The notes under the pieces: generated by a model
What the model saw: the letters and a program-made list of their open reading frames with translations, nothing else
Told to the model about the DNA's origin: nothing
The model's database searches: none
NCBI RefSeq assembly: GCF_016820495.1
Contig: NZ_JADHDU010000002.1
Span: 477,002 to 541,001 of the forward strand
From: Planococcus beigongshangi
GTDB taxonomy: Bacteria; Bacillota; Bacilli; Bacillales_A; Planococcaceae
DNA length: 64,000 nt
Reading direction: 5' to 3'
Program-made: the position numbers and the translations under genes
Shown here: positions 8,116-16,940 of the stretch, one piece after another
How positions within the stretch are numbered: the stretch's first letter is position 1
How the letters are laid out: each line of letters starts with the position of its first letter

Positions 8116-9477
8116 TTAATCACCCTTCCTTATTTCCAAAGCAAGTTCAGCCAGGATTTTCTGCTTTTCGATTTCCAGGCTTTCGTTTTTCTGAGGTGCC
8201 GCAGGTTGTGGCTGATCTTTCGTATAGAACCATTCCGGCAGTTTTTCTTCACGGACCGGCTTTCCGCCTGAACGTACAGAAGATCTTGAAGCGGATGCCG
8301 GAGAACCTTCCGCTTTCCACTTCACATACTGGGCATGTTCCGTCCGCGCAAGTTCCATCGCTTCAGAGACAGTCGTCACATTTTTGCGGATCCAATGCGA
8401 TGCAATTTTTTCCACATAGCTTTTGGTCAGCTTCATGTCCGTCCGGAGCAGCACATACTGAAGCAGGACGTTCACGACAGGAGGCTCCATACCGTGTTGC
8501 AACACCAGGTTATTGGCAAGCTGGACATCCGCAGGCAAAGGTTCCTTGCCCCCTGCGATGTCTCTCAGCACCTCGATGGGCGCTGCTGATTCCAGGTACA
8601 GGATCAATTCATCCTGCCGGGTCTTCGGCTCACCGCTCTGTTCAGGTGCTTTCACCAGGACCGGCTCCAGTTTAGGAGCGGTTGTAGAAACGGTCATCTT
8701 GTAATAATCGGATGCCGCTTTTTTTATTCCTTCTATAGTAAGGCGATAATCATCGTCAATCGCCAGCAAGATCACTTTTTGCATTTCAAGCGGCCCCCAG
8801 CCATACAGGAAAGCCAGCGTGCAGATGCATTCCTTGATCGGTGCAGTCAGCACGCGCTTCGGGACAAGCTGTTCGGACAGTCCCTGATGGAGCAGGCTGA
8901 AATCGAAATCATATTCCGCTTTATAGCCTTTTCGGCTGCGCTGCTGCAGATTCTGGGAATCATTCGGATAACCGGCTTTAGCGTGGACCGGCTTGAAAAT
9001 ATCCGTGAACGTGCGGGAAATTTCCTCAAATCCATCCATCTCTTCCGCCGGTATGATAAAACGGTCCCGCACACGGCGATAAGCGATGTCGCCAATCTTA
9101 CTGAATAAAAACATCGACAGCAGGGGATCGCTGAAAAAATCACGCGGGTCGAGCGGCGGGCATAATTCATACAGGAATGTGCGGGTCTCGTTCCCTTTTT
9201 TGAACGTCTTCAATAATCCGATCGCTTCAAGCTGAAGGCGTGATTCAAAGATTTTTGAAATCGGCATGCCGAGCGTATTCATCAGGGAATAATGCGGCGT
9301 CTCCGCCCGCACCGCGCCCCCTTCGGCCCAAAGCGTCAGGTAAAGCGATATGGCTTCAGAGCCGACCATCGGCTGATAAAGCAGGGTCAGCAATTGGCGG
9401 TCATAATCGGAAAATGGATACGGCAGGCGGATCTTAAAGGCATCGGCCGGCTGTAATTCCTTATAGAATGCAGTCAT
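8116..9477 (-). CDS. dnaB: Replication initiation and membrane attachment protein DnaB
   Basis: A 453-residue protein homologous to Bacillus DnaB, which is not the DnaB helicase but a loader acting with DnaD and DnaI at oriC and at stalled forks. The DnaB/DnaD-type helical repeats are visible in the C-terminal half (LANNLVLQHGMEPPVVNVLL and SYVEKIASHWIRKNVTTVSEA), followed by a Pro/Ser/Gln-rich low-complexity linker and a charged end. It follows nrdR by 11 bases and precedes dnaI directly, so nrdR-dnaB-dnaI form one unit. GGCGGTGA precedes the ATG. Confidence 0.94.
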   Translation of the reverse strand: MTAFYKELQPADAFKIRLPYPFSDYDRQLLTLLYQPMVGSEAISLYLTLWAEGGAVRAETPHYSLMNTLGMPISKIFESRLQLEAIGLLKTFKKGNETRTFLYELCPPLDPRDFFSDPLLSMFLFSKIGDIAYRRVRDRFIIPAEEMDGFEEISRTFTDIFKPVHAKAGYPNDSQNLQQRSRKGYKAEYDFDFSLLHQGLSEQLVPKRVLTAPIKECICTLAFLYGWGPLEMQKVILLAIDDDYRLTIEGIKKAASDYYKMTVSTTAPKLEPVLVKAPEQSGEPKTRQDELILYLESAAPIEVLRDIAGGKEPLPADVQLANNLVLQHGMEPPVVNVLLQYVLLRTDMKLTKSYVEKIASHWIRKNVTTVSEAMELARTEHAQYVKWKAEGSPASASRSSVRSGGKPVREEKLPEWFYTKDQPQPAAPQKNESLEIEKQKILAELALEIRKGD

Positions 9478-9488
9478 ACTTCACCGCC

Positions 9489-9965
9489 TTACTCGGATTT
9501 CTTGTCATCCGGATTCTTATTCAATAAATCCTTCAGCTCGTCAATAAATACGTTTATGTCTTTAAACTGGCGGTAAACGGATGCAAAACGGACGTAAGCC
9601 ACTTCATCGATCGAAGCGAGGCGGTCCATGACCATTTCACCCACCTGTTCGGACTTCACTTCGGCGTTGCCGATTCTGCGCAGGTCTTTTTCGATGGTGA
9701 ACACCAGTTCTTCAAGCATTTCCAGTGGCACCGGCCGTTTTTCGCAGGCACGGATCAATCCGCGCAGGACTTTTTCACGGCTGAACTCTTCTCGGGAGCC
9801 ATCTTTTTTCACGACGATCAGCGGCATCTCCTCCACTTTCTCAAAAGTGGTGAAGCGGTAGCCGCATTCTTCGCATTCCCTTCTTCTCCTGATGGATTTC
9901 AATTCATCTACTGGCCGCGAGTCCACGACACGCGTCCCATTATGCTGGCAAGCCGGACATTTCAT
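9489..9965 (-). CDS. nrdR: Transcriptional repressor NrdR
   Basis: A 158-residue ATP/dATP-sensing repressor of ribonucleotide reductase genes. An N-terminal zinc ribbon (C3 and C6 in MKCPAC, C31 and C34 in [11 protein letters not shown]) is followed by an ATP-cone domain ([20 protein letters not shown] onwards). Length is standard. It heads the nrdR-dnaB-dnaI operon, which couples nucleotide supply with replication loading. No NrdR box was found in this window, so its target genes lie elsewhere. Confidence 0.97.
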   Translation of the reverse strand: MKCPACQHNGTRVVDSRPVDELKSIRRRRECEECGYRFTTFEKVEEMPLIVVKKDGSREEFSREKVLRGLIRACEKRPVPLEMLEELVFTIEKDLRRIGNAEVKSEQVGEMVMDRLASIDEVAYVRFASVYRQFKDINVFIDELKDLLNKNPDDKKSE

Positions 9966-10071
9966 TTCGACATCTCCCCAAATTCTCTTTCTATTACGTT
10001 AAGTATAACAAAATTTCAGCGTTTATAATATTTGATTTTGGAATCTGAACAAAAGAGCATTGGCTATCTTA

Positions 10072-10160
10072 TATATAACGCTTCGTCGCTCTGGACTAAG
10101 CTCCCGCAATAAGCCGAGAAGAACACTCGTCTTATTGCTCCGCTCCGTCCTGTGGTACTC
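10072..10160 (-). repeat. Hairpin repeat family A, copy 3
   Basis: On the minus strand this reads GGAGCAATAAGACGAGTG, TTCTTCTCGGCTTATTG and a tail CCAGAGCGACGAAGCGTTAT, the same order as the copies at 4592 and 12703. It lies between nrdR and speD in a roughly 660-bp gap that holds only repeats and the speD terminator. Confidence 0.75.
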
Positions 10161-10234
10161 CTTCGCTTGCGTCGGCTTCAAGACTCAATAAAGCAAGAAA
10201 TATTGCTTTAAGAGCTGGCATAGTATTAAAATCA

Positions 10235-10254
10235 ACTCGGACGATTGTCCGAGT
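10235..10254. repeat. Perfect palindrome ACTCGGAC/GTCCGAGT
   Basis: ACTCGGAC, GATT loop, GTCCGAGT: an 8-bp perfect inverted repeat sharing its core with the palindrome at 4322-4347. Confidence 0.7.
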
Positions 10255-10341
10255 AAGAAATGCGCCAAATCTGCGCAGCGATGCAGAAGCCGGTCCATAC
10301 TTTTCCTAGTTTCCGCTGTTTCATCTTATGAACTTCCCGAA

Positions 10342-10535
10342 GATATGGAGCAAAACAGCGAGACTCCTGTGGCTTAGCGACACGACCGATACACCGCAGG
10401 GAGCGCAGCGGACGAGGAGGATTGGGCGGTAGCCAAGACATTGTCCGAAGCTTGCGAGGGCAAGTCTTTGCGACGAAGCAGCGCAGCGATGCAGGAGCAC
10501 GGGTTTTGGAAAGCGAAGCTGTTTTGCGGAATATC
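10342..10535 (+). repeat. Dispersed inverted-terminus element, copy 2 (family B)
   Basis: A 194-bp element opens with GATATGGAGCAAAACAGCGA and closes with GAAGCTGTTTTGCGGAATATC, so the 18-bp ends are imperfect inverted repeats of each other. The interior is GC-rich and carries several short inverted repeats. Reading frames across it look accidental. Confidence 0.75.
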
Positions 10536-10576
10536 TGTTTCTAAAAAATATCTTTCATTATTACGTAAAGACATAT

Positions 10577-10605
10577 AAAAAAGCAGGGGATCGGATCCCC
10601 TGCTT
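10577..10605 (-). terminator. Terminator after speD
   Basis: AAGCAGGGGATC pairs with its complement around a 2-base loop, followed by TTTTTTATATG on the minus strand, a short distance past the speD stop. Confidence 0.88.
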
Positions 10606-10627
10606 GATGTTTGCGGTTTTAAATGGA

Positions 10628-11011
10628 TTATGCAGTTACTGTAACTTTGGTTTGTCCAGCACCGACCGGACCCATTCCACGTGGCAATTCCGTGACTTCG
10701 CTCGTTTGTGAGCCAAGCGCTTCAGCGATATAATTCGCTGCAATCGTCGGATCAAGATCGCCGCATGTGTAAACATCTACACTTGCGTAGCCGTGTTCAG
10801 GAAAGCTGTGGATAGTCAAATGCGATTCAGAAATGATCACTACGCCGCTTACACCCTGTGGTGCAAATTTGTGAAAAGCGACCTCGCGGATTTCCGCTCC
10901 TGATTTGAGTGCTGCATCAACAAAAGTTTGTTCGATATAATCCATATCGTTTAATTTGTCAAAATCACACTGCCAAAGTTCTGCAATTACGTGACGTCCC
11001 ATTGTTTCCAT
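10628..11011 (-). CDS. speD: S-adenosylmethionine decarboxylase proenzyme
   Basis: A 127-residue class 1b AdoMet decarboxylase, which supplies decarboxylated AdoMet for spermidine synthesis. The proenzyme cuts itself between E62 and S63 in [16 protein letters not shown], and S63 becomes the pyruvoyl cofactor. H68 and C83 (VYTCGDLDP) are the expected processing and catalytic residues. AAAGGGGGAAA precedes the ATG. It lies next to gapB, as in B. subtilis, but a predicted promoter with a long leader gives it its own transcript. Confidence 0.97.
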   Translation of the reverse strand: METMGRHVIAELWQCDFDKLNDMDYIEQTFVDAALKSGAEIREVAFHKFAPQGVSGVVIISESHLTIHSFPEHGYASVDVYTCGDLDPTIAANYIAEALGSQTSEVTELPRGMGPVGAGQTKVTVTA

Positions 11012-11082
11012 GGTTCGTTTCCCCCTTTGATATCATTTTGTTTCGTGCTCAAAATTTTCAAAGTTGACTACCACGGGGGAAA

Positions 11083-11104
11083 GTTAGTCCAAAGAGGTCC
11101 TAAC
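11083..11104 (-). promoter_or_regulatory. Hairpin in the speD leader
   Basis: GTTAGGACC, TCTTT loop, GGACTAAC can fold into a hairpin about 80 bases before the speD start. It lies inside the roughly 190-nt leader predicted from the promoter at 11209-11237. No U-run follows, so it is not a simple terminator. Confidence 0.45.
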
Positions 11105-11208
11105 CCTTTAAGCAGTCATGTGAATAAAGATTTCTTCCTATAGAGACTCCTCATTGAGCTTTGGAATCAGGCGGAAGAAAATAGCCTTTTTTTTCAGCTA
11201 CGTTTCAT

Positions 11209-11237
11209 AGTATAGATTGTATCGAATAGAAAAGCAA
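11209..11237 (-). promoter_or_regulatory. Probable speD promoter
   Basis: TTGCTT (11237-11232), a 17-base spacer and TATACT (11214-11209). A start near 11202 would give a leader of about 190 nt before the speD ATG. The rest of the 11012-11331 gap holds the leader and the gapB terminator. Confidence 0.55.
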
Positions 11238-11283
11238 TATTTTAAACTAATAAAAATATCATTTTCTTTATAGTTTTTTACGG

Positions 11284-11329
11284 CAAATTTAATGCCGCTT
11301 TCCGGATTACACCGGAAAAGCGGCATTAT
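11284..11329 (-). terminator. Hairpin after gapB
   Basis: AATGCCGCTTTTCCGG pairs with CCGGAAAGCGGCATT, a strong stem right after the gapB stop. The following TAAATTT is a weak U-tract, so termination may be partial. Confidence 0.65.
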
Positions 11330-11331
11330 TG

Positions 11332-12345
11332 TCAAAATGCATTCATTGCGGAAGCTACGCGCTTAGTCAAATCGATGACGCGGGCTGAATAACCCCATTC
11401 GTTGTCATACCATGCAAGGACTTTGACTTTACGTTTGCCCATGACCATCGTCGATAGACCATCGATGATTGCAGAATCGGTCGTCGTATTGAAATCGATG
11501 GAAACAAGCGGTTCTGTCGTGAAGTTCAAGATGCCATTCATCGGGCCGTTCGCTGCGTTTTTGAATGCTTCATTGACTTCTTCGATTGTTACATCTTTGT
11601 TGAGATCGACTACCAGGTCGACAAGTGAAACGTTCGGCGTCGGAACGCGCAATGCCATGCCGTGCAGTTTGCCTTCCAGATCAGGCAATACTTTCGACAA
11701 TGCTTTCGCAGCTCCGGTAGATGTCGGAATGATCGACTGTGCACATGCGCGTGCACGGCGAAGATCCTTATGCGGATTGTCCAGGTTTTTCTGGTCATTC
11801 GTGTAAGCGTGTACAGTTGTCATCAGACCATTGTCGATTCCGAACGAATCATGAAGGACTTTTGCAACAGGCGCAAGGCAGTTTGTTGTACAGCTGGCAT
11901 TGGAAATGACATCGTGCTTCGCAATATCCAATTTATCTTCGTTGACACCCATGACGATCATGATGTCTTCGTTTTTACCAGGTGCCGTAAGGATAACTTT
12001 TTTAGCGCCGGCTTCAAGGTGAAGTGCCGCTTTATCACGTGAATTGAATTTCCCTGTAGCTTCGATGACGATATCGATCCCCATCTCTTTCCAGGGAAGT
12101 TTCAGCGGATCGCGTTCGCTCACCAGTTGTACCCGTTTTCCATTTACAATTAAAGCGCCTTCTTCAGCCTTTACTTCTCCGTCGAAGGTGCCGTGATTTG
12201 TGTCATACTTTATCAAATGAGCCAGAGTTTCAGCAGGATAACTGGCATTAACTGCTGAAATCGTTACGTCGTCCATTAAGATTGCCTGTCTGAACACCAT
12301 GCGGCCAATACGGCCAAATCCATTAATCGCAATAGAAACTGTCAT
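11332..12345 (-). CDS. gapB: Glyceraldehyde-3-phosphate dehydrogenase, gluconeogenic GapB type
   Basis: A 337-residue tetrameric dehydrogenase interconverting 1,3-bisphosphoglycerate and glyceraldehyde 3-phosphate. The Rossmann motif AINGFGRIGRMVFR, catalytic C152 in SNASCTTNCLAPV and the later His in TTVHAYTND are present. At the end of the second beta strand it has NASYPAET, as in B. subtilis GapB, in place of the aspartate that selects NAD in glycolytic enzymes, so NADP use and an anabolic direction are likely. Upstream is a promoter overlapped by a CcpN-type box. It stands alone between repeat-filled gaps. Confidence 0.95.
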   Translation of the reverse strand: MTVSIAINGFGRIGRMVFRQAILMDDVTISAVNASYPAETLAHLIKYDTNHGTFDGEVKAEEGALIVNGKRVQLVSERDPLKLPWKEMGIDIVIEATGKFNSRDKAALHLEAGAKKVILTAPGKNEDIMIVMGVNEDKLDIAKHDVISNASCTTNCLAPVAKVLHDSFGIDNGLMTTVHAYTNDQKNLDNPHKDLRRARACAQSIIPTSTGAAKALSKVLPDLEGKLHGMALRVPTPNVSLVDLVVDLNKDVTIEEVNEAFKNAANGPMNGILNFTTEPLVSIDFNTTTDSAIIDGLSTMVMGKRKVKVLAWYDNEWGYSARVIDLTKRVASAMNAF

Positions 12346-12396
12346 TTAAAAGTCCTCCATTAATTAAGTTATACTTATATTTTTATTTCGTTATAT

Positions 12397-12424
12397 AGTA
12401 TAACACATTATCCTTATTCGAGAA
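12397..12424 (-). promoter_or_regulatory. gapB promoter with CcpN-type box
   Basis: A TATACT -10 box (12402-12397) lies 16 bases after TTCTCG. The overlapping TGTGTTATACT (12407-12397) fits the consensus I recall for the gluconeogenic repressor CcpN (TRTGHYATAYW) at every position. CcpN represses gapB and pckA in B. subtilis. Whether this organism has CcpN is not visible here. Confidence 0.55.
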
Positions 12425-12475
12425 CCTCAGAAAGAAATTAATCCATATATATTAAAATAATGAACCTCTCATTAT

Positions 12476-12496
12476 CAATATTCCGCAAAACAGCTC
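12476..12496 (+). repeat. Solo end of a family B element
   Basis: AATATTCCGCAAAACAGCTC matches the right-hand end of the 10342-10535 element (reverse complement GATATTCCGCAAAACAGC). No partner end was found nearby, so this may be a decayed copy. Confidence 0.5.
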
Positions 12497-12597
12497 TGCT
12501 TTCCCGGTCGCCTGTATTGAGCTTAATCATTTAGAAATCTTCACTGTCATACTCTTTATTATAAAAAAACTAATATTACTGAGATGATTTCCTGATG

Positions 12598-12778
12598 CTA
12601 ACTTGGTCCTACGTCCAAGTGGTTGCCCAACGCTATGCTGAGACTAAAGAGAATCTTTACTGCTTCACTTCCGACCTGAGCAAAGGCGCGGCTCAGGACT
12701 GGGTGGAGCAATAAGACGAGTGCTCTTCTCGGCTTATTGTGGGAACCTGGTCCAAAGCGCCGAAGCGGTATATAAATA
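12598..12778 (+). repeat. Hairpin repeat family A, copy 4, with flanks
   Basis: GGAGCAATAAGACGAGTG, CTCTTCTCGGCTTATTG and the tail TGGTCCAAAGCGCCGAAGCG are shared with the other copies. Just upstream, ACTTGG and CCAAGT form another short palindrome. The 12430-12808 gap between coaE and gapB shows nothing else. Confidence 0.7.
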
Positions 12779-12808
12779 TGATTTCTTTAATTTCAATATA
12801 TCGCTATA

Positions 12809-13405
12809 TTATGAACTTACTTTCCATAGCTTCAAAATTTTGTCCAGCTGGCGGGCAGCTTCATCGACTGAACCGTTGTTATAAATGACCGCATCCGCTC
12901 CCTCTTCTTTGACGAACATCGGCAGCTGGGAGGCGATCCGGGACCGGGCATCCTTTTCATTCAGCCCGTTTCTTTCCATCAGCCTCGCCAGCTGATTTTC
13001 TTCCGTCACACTGACGACCAGGATTTTGTCGACGAAATGCTGCAGCTTGCTTTCGAAAAGCAAAGGGATATCCATGATGACCGTTTTATGGCCGGCTTTG
13101 ATAAATTCATTCTTCTGGCGCAGCATCTCCGTCCGGATGGCCGGGTGGATGATGTCATTCAATCTTTTACGCTGTGCCGGATCCGTAAAAATAAGTGCAG
13201 CTACTTTTTCCCGGTCCATGGAGCCATCCGCTTTGATCACTTCGGAGCCGAATAATTTTTCAATTTCTTTCAAGGTGTCCGTCCCCGGTTCAACGACTTG
13301 CCGGGCTACTATATCTGCATCCACAATCGGATAGCCTTTTTGTTCAAGCATTTTCGAAACGGTGCTTTTGCCGCTTGCGATGCTTCCAGTCAGTCCAATG
13401 ATCAT
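12809..13405 (-). CDS. coaE: Dephospho-CoA kinase
   Basis: A 198-residue P-loop kinase for the last step of coenzyme A synthesis, phosphorylating the 3'-hydroxyl of dephospho-CoA with ATP. The P-loop GSIASGKS is at residues 7-14, the DADIVARQVVEPGT segment follows, and DIPLLFESKL is the typical substrate-binding motif. Length is normal. It follows mutM by 9 bases in the polA-mutM-coaE unit, with ytaF, present between them in B. subtilis, missing. Confidence 0.97.
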   Translation of the reverse strand: MIIGLTGSIASGKSTVSKMLEQKGYPIVDADIVARQVVEPGTDTLKEIEKLFGSEVIKADGSMDREKVAALIFTDPAQRKRLNDIIHPAIRTEMLRQKNEFIKAGHKTVIMDIPLLFESKLQHFVDKILVVSVTEENQLARLMERNGLNEKDARSRIASQLPMFVKEEGADAVIYNNGSVDEAARQLDKILKLWKVSS

Positions 13406-13414
13406 ATTCAGCCC

Positions 13415-14284
13415 TCATTTTTGGCATGACGGGCAATAAACAGACGTGCGTCCCCCGATTTTCAGGGATTTTGTCGCTCTGCCGCAGGCCATGCATTGTT
13501 TTTTTCCGTAAATGGCGAACCGGTTCTGCATGCCGCCCGACTCACCGTTTATATTGCGGTAATCGGAAATCGTGCTGCCTCCCGCTTCGATGCTTTCCAG
13601 TAGAATCGCAACAATTGCCTGGAATAATTCCACTTTCCGTTTTCTGCTGATCCTGTGGGCCATCCTGTTCGGATGGATTTTCATCCGGAACAGCGCTTCC
13701 GTCGCATAAATATTCCCCGCCCCGGAAATCACCTGGCCGTCCATGATCACTTCTTTGATCGGTTTATTGCGGTATTTGGTGCTTTCAGACATGTCCAGGA
13801 AATGCTGCAGCGCGAGTTCTTCAAAAGGTTCAGGCGCCATCAGTAAAAGCGGCGGATACTCGCCTTCTTCCCCGAGCACCCGCATTTCACCGAAACGGCG
13901 TATATCCGAATATGCCAGCACATTGCCGTCATTCAATGTCAGTACGACGTGGACATGCTTCCGGAATTTCTCTTCAGGAATCGACAGCAGGCTGTCCGTG
14001 TAAAACCAGGCACCTGACATCCCGAGATGATTGACGAGCAGAAACGGTTCTTCTTTCCGCAAGCTAAAATAGATATATTTACTTCGCCGCTCCACGCCGA
14101 CGATTTGGGCACCTGTCACTTTTTCGATAAAACTGTCGGCGCCGATCCGTTTCAATATGGCTTCCTTGCCGGCGGTTTTGGAAACCCGGATCGTATCGGA
14201 AACAAATACCTTTTCGACTCTTTTGCCGATGGCGACCGGCCGAATCTGCCGGACCACGCCTTCCACTTCTGGAAGCTCAGGCAT
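13415..14284 (-). CDS. mutM: Formamidopyrimidine-DNA glycosylase
   Basis: A 289-residue base-excision-repair glycosylase/AP lyase that removes 8-oxoguanine and ring-opened purines. The catalytic P2 and E3 of MPELPEVEGVV, the helix-two-turn-helix region (GQVISGAGNIYATEALFR) and the C-terminal zinc finger (CMACG, 16 residues, CPSC) are all present. It sits between polA and coaE with short gaps, so it is expressed together with the polymerase that fills the repair gap. TGGGAGG precedes the ATG. Confidence 0.97.
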   Translation of the reverse strand: MPELPEVEGVVRQIRPVAIGKRVEKVFVSDTIRVSKTAGKEAILKRIGADSFIEKVTGAQIVGVERRSKYIYFSLRKEEPFLLVNHLGMSGAWFYTDSLLSIPEEKFRKHVHVVLTLNDGNVLAYSDIRRFGEMRVLGEEGEYPPLLLMAPEPFEELALQHFLDMSESTKYRNKPIKEVIMDGQVISGAGNIYATEALFRMKIHPNRMAHRISRKRKVELFQAIVAILLESIEAGGSTISDYRNINGESGGMQNRFAIYGKKQCMACGRATKSLKIGGRTSVYCPSCQK

Positions 14285-14303
14285 ATTAACGGCCTCCCAT
14301 CAT

Positions 14304-16922
14304 TTATTTGGTTTCATACCAGGTATCGCCTGAAGCGATATCCACTTTCAAGGGAACATTCAACGGCATTGCCGACTCCATCACTTTAGGCACCAGCTCC
14401 ATCAAGCGGGCGAGTTCTTCTTTCGGTGCTTCAAAGATCAATTCATCATGAACCTGAAGCAGCATATTCGCCTGCAATCCTTCACGTTCAAGTGCTTCGT
14501 CCATATCGATCATCGCTTTTTTGATGATGTCTGCAGCACTTCCCTGTATCGGGGTATTCATCGCGGTGCGCTCCGCGAAACTCCGCAGGTTGAAATTCGA
14601 ACTGGTGATATCCGGCAGGTAACGGCGACGATTCATCAACGTCGTAACAAAACCGTCTTTTTTGGCGGACGACACGATGTCAGTCATGTACTGCTGCACA
14701 CCTGGGAAGCTTTTCAGATAACGGTCGATAAATTCAGCCGCTTCCTTCCGAGGGATATTCAAACTTTGGGACAAGCCATAATCACTGATACCATAGACGA
14801 TACCGAAGTTGACCGCTTTCGCAGCACGCCGCATATCGCCCGTCACGTTTTCAAGTGAGACATGGAAGACGTCGGCTGCCGTTGCTGTATGGATATCCTG
14901 ATCGTCCTTGAACGCCTGGACAAGCCGTTCATCATTCGACATATGCGCAAGCACGCGCAATTCGATCTGTGAATAATCCGCTGCCACCATGACCCAGCCC
15001 GGTTGGGAAGGAATGAAAGCTTTTCTGATTTTCCGGCCTTCTTCCAGGCGAACCGGTATGTTCTGCAGGTTCGGATTGGTCGAGCTCAGGCGTCCAGTCG
15101 TCGTCAGAGCCTGCTGGAAACGGGTATGGATCTTGCCGTCGCCGTGAATTTCCTTCAATAAACCTTCTATATAAGTGGACAATAATTTGCCCAGCTGACG
15201 ATAAAGAAGAATATGTGCAATGATTTCGTGCTGCCCTTCCAACTTCTCAAGGACATCCGCTGCCGTGGAATAGCCCGTCTTCGTTTTCTTCAAAGCCGGC
15301 AAACCCAGTTTCTCGAAAAGGATCACACCCAATTGCTTGGGTGAATTGATATTGAATTCCTGTCCTGCGAGACTGTGGATTTCGCCTTCGATCTTTTCAA
15401 GTTTGGCTGATAACTCTTCTCCCATGGCACTCAATTGATCCCGGTCGACTTTGACGCCGAGCGATTCCATTTTACCAAGCACTGTAGCAAGCGGCAGTTC
15501 GAGTTTATCGTAGAGGTCGAATTGTTGATTGTCTTCCAGCTTCTTGATGATGGTTCCGCGGACATTCCAGATGGCGAGCGCTTTTCTGGCATTATGCTCG
15601 TTCAGCACGTCATCTTCAGGCACCCGCTTTTTCGCGCCTTTTCCGTAAACCTGTTCGTTCGTCGAGACATCGGTATAGCCGTATTCCAGTACGATATTGG
15701 ACATGTCCGTATAAGTAAGGGACGGATTGACGATATATGCCCCGAGCATCAAATCGAAATCGACGCCATCGAGTTCGATTTCACTCCGGAGGAAAGCGGC
15801 AGTGGAAGCCTTTGAATCCGACATGAATTTCTTCTTCGCAGGATCTGCGAGCCATGCCTTGAATGCTTCCGATCCTTTCGCCACTTCCATCGGGATGACA
15901 AATGTTTCATCCGCATCTGCCAATGCAACACCGAGCAGATCGCACGTGTGGTAATGTTCATCATACATTTCCAGGTGGACGGCCATTTCATCTTTCAGCA
16001 TCGGCGAATCCACTTCTGTCACTACCGTAAATTTCAATTCTTCCTTAACGGTTTCTTCTGCTGTATAATCCATTTTCGCCAATAGCGACTTAAAGGCGAG
16101 TTCGGTCCAGATCTGCACAAGTTCATCCTGGTCCGGACCCTCATAGCCCAGGTCGTCGATCTTCACTTCAATCGGAGCCTGCCTTTCGATCGTGGCAAGT
16201 TTCTTGCTGATATAGGCCAGATCTTCATTGGCCACCAGTTTTTCTTTCATTTTGCCTTTTTGCTGGTCTATGGCTTCGTACACGCCTTCGACAGACCCGT
16301 GTGCTGCCAGAAGTTTGAGCGCCGTTTTTTCCCCGACACCCGGAACGCCTGGGATATTATCGGAAGCATCGCCCATCAGCCCTTTCATATCAATGATCTG
16401 CAGCGGTGTCAGCCCGTACTTCTCTTTGATATGATCGACCGTGTATTTTTCGATATCGGTGATTCCTTTCCGGGTGATATAGACGGTCGTCGACGGCGAA
16501 GCCAATTGCGTCATATCCTTATCTCCTGAAATGACGATGACTTCGTCCCCCTGCTGTTCCGCTTCAAGGCTCAGCGTGCCGATGATGTCATCCGCCTCAT
16601 AATTCGGCAATTCATATTGTTTGATGCGATAAGCGTCGATCAGCTTGCGCAGATAGGGAAACTGCTCGGATAATTCCGGCGGCGTTTTTTGGCGTCCGCC
16701 TTTATATTCGCTGAACGTTTCATGGCGAAACGTCGTTTTTCCCGCATCGAATGCCACCATGATATGCGTCGGCTTCTCTTCCTCCAATATCCGCTGGAGC
16801 ATCATCGTGAACCCGTATACGGCGTTCGTATGGATACCGTTTTCATTCGTCAATAAAGGCAGTGCAAAAAACGCGCGATACGCCAAGCTATTGCCGTCCA
16901 GTAATAGTATTTTCTTAGCCAC
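14304..16922 (-). CDS. polA: DNA polymerase I
   Basis: An 872-residue polymerase for repair and Okazaki-fragment maturation. The N-terminal 5' nuclease (about 1-290) has VAFDAGKTTFRHE, NYEADDIIGTLS, GDKDMTQL and MGDASDNIPGVPGVGEKTA. The middle 3'-5' exonuclease-like domain (about 300-470) lacks the DxE metal motif and is probably inactive, as in other Bacillus Pol I. The polymerase domain has motif A DYSQIELRVLAH, the O-helix RRAAKAVNFGIVYG and motif C QVHDELIFE. It begins with GTG behind GAAAGGGG. Confidence 0.98.
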   Translation of the reverse strand: MAKKILLLDGNSLAYRAFFALPLLTNENGIHTNAVYGFTMMLQRILEEEKPTHIMVAFDAGKTTFRHETFSEYKGGRQKTPPELSEQFPYLRKLIDAYRIKQYELPNYEADDIIGTLSLEAEQQGDEVIVISGDKDMTQLASPSTTVYITRKGITDIEKYTVDHIKEKYGLTPLQIIDMKGLMGDASDNIPGVPGVGEKTALKLLAAHGSVEGVYEAIDQQKGKMKEKLVANEDLAYISKKLATIERQAPIEVKIDDLGYEGPDQDELVQIWTELAFKSLLAKMDYTAEETVKEELKFTVVTEVDSPMLKDEMAVHLEMYDEHYHTCDLLGVALADADETFVIPMEVAKGSEAFKAWLADPAKKKFMSDSKASTAAFLRSEIELDGVDFDLMLGAYIVNPSLTYTDMSNIVLEYGYTDVSTNEQVYGKGAKKRVPEDDVLNEHNARKALAIWNVRGTIIKKLEDNQQFDLYDKLELPLATVLGKMESLGVKVDRDQLSAMGEELSAKLEKIEGEIHSLAGQEFNINSPKQLGVILFEKLGLPALKKTKTGYSTAADVLEKLEGQHEIIAHILLYRQLGKLLSTYIEGLLKEIHGDGKIHTRFQQALTTTGRLSSTNPNLQNIPVRLEEGRKIRKAFIPSQPGWVMVAADYSQIELRVLAHMSNDERLVQAFKDDQDIHTATAADVFHVSLENVTGDMRRAAKAVNFGIVYGISDYGLSQSLNIPRKEAAEFIDRYLKSFPGVQQYMTDIVSSAKKDGFVTTLMNRRRYLPDITSSNFNLRSFAERTAMNTPIQGSAADIIKKAMIDMDEALEREGLQANMLLQVHDELIFEAPKEELARLMELVPKVMESAMPLNVPLKVDIASGDTWYETK

Positions 16923-16940
16923 AAAATTACCCCTTTCAAT

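Noticed and set aside
10232-10574. Minus-strand frames within the nrdR-speD gap
   Set aside because: They lie inside family B repeat sequence and have no plausible start signal.
4127-12778. CRISPR array as an explanation for the repeats
   Set aside because: Copies are kilobases apart, not regularly spaced, vary in orientation and have no cas genes nearby.
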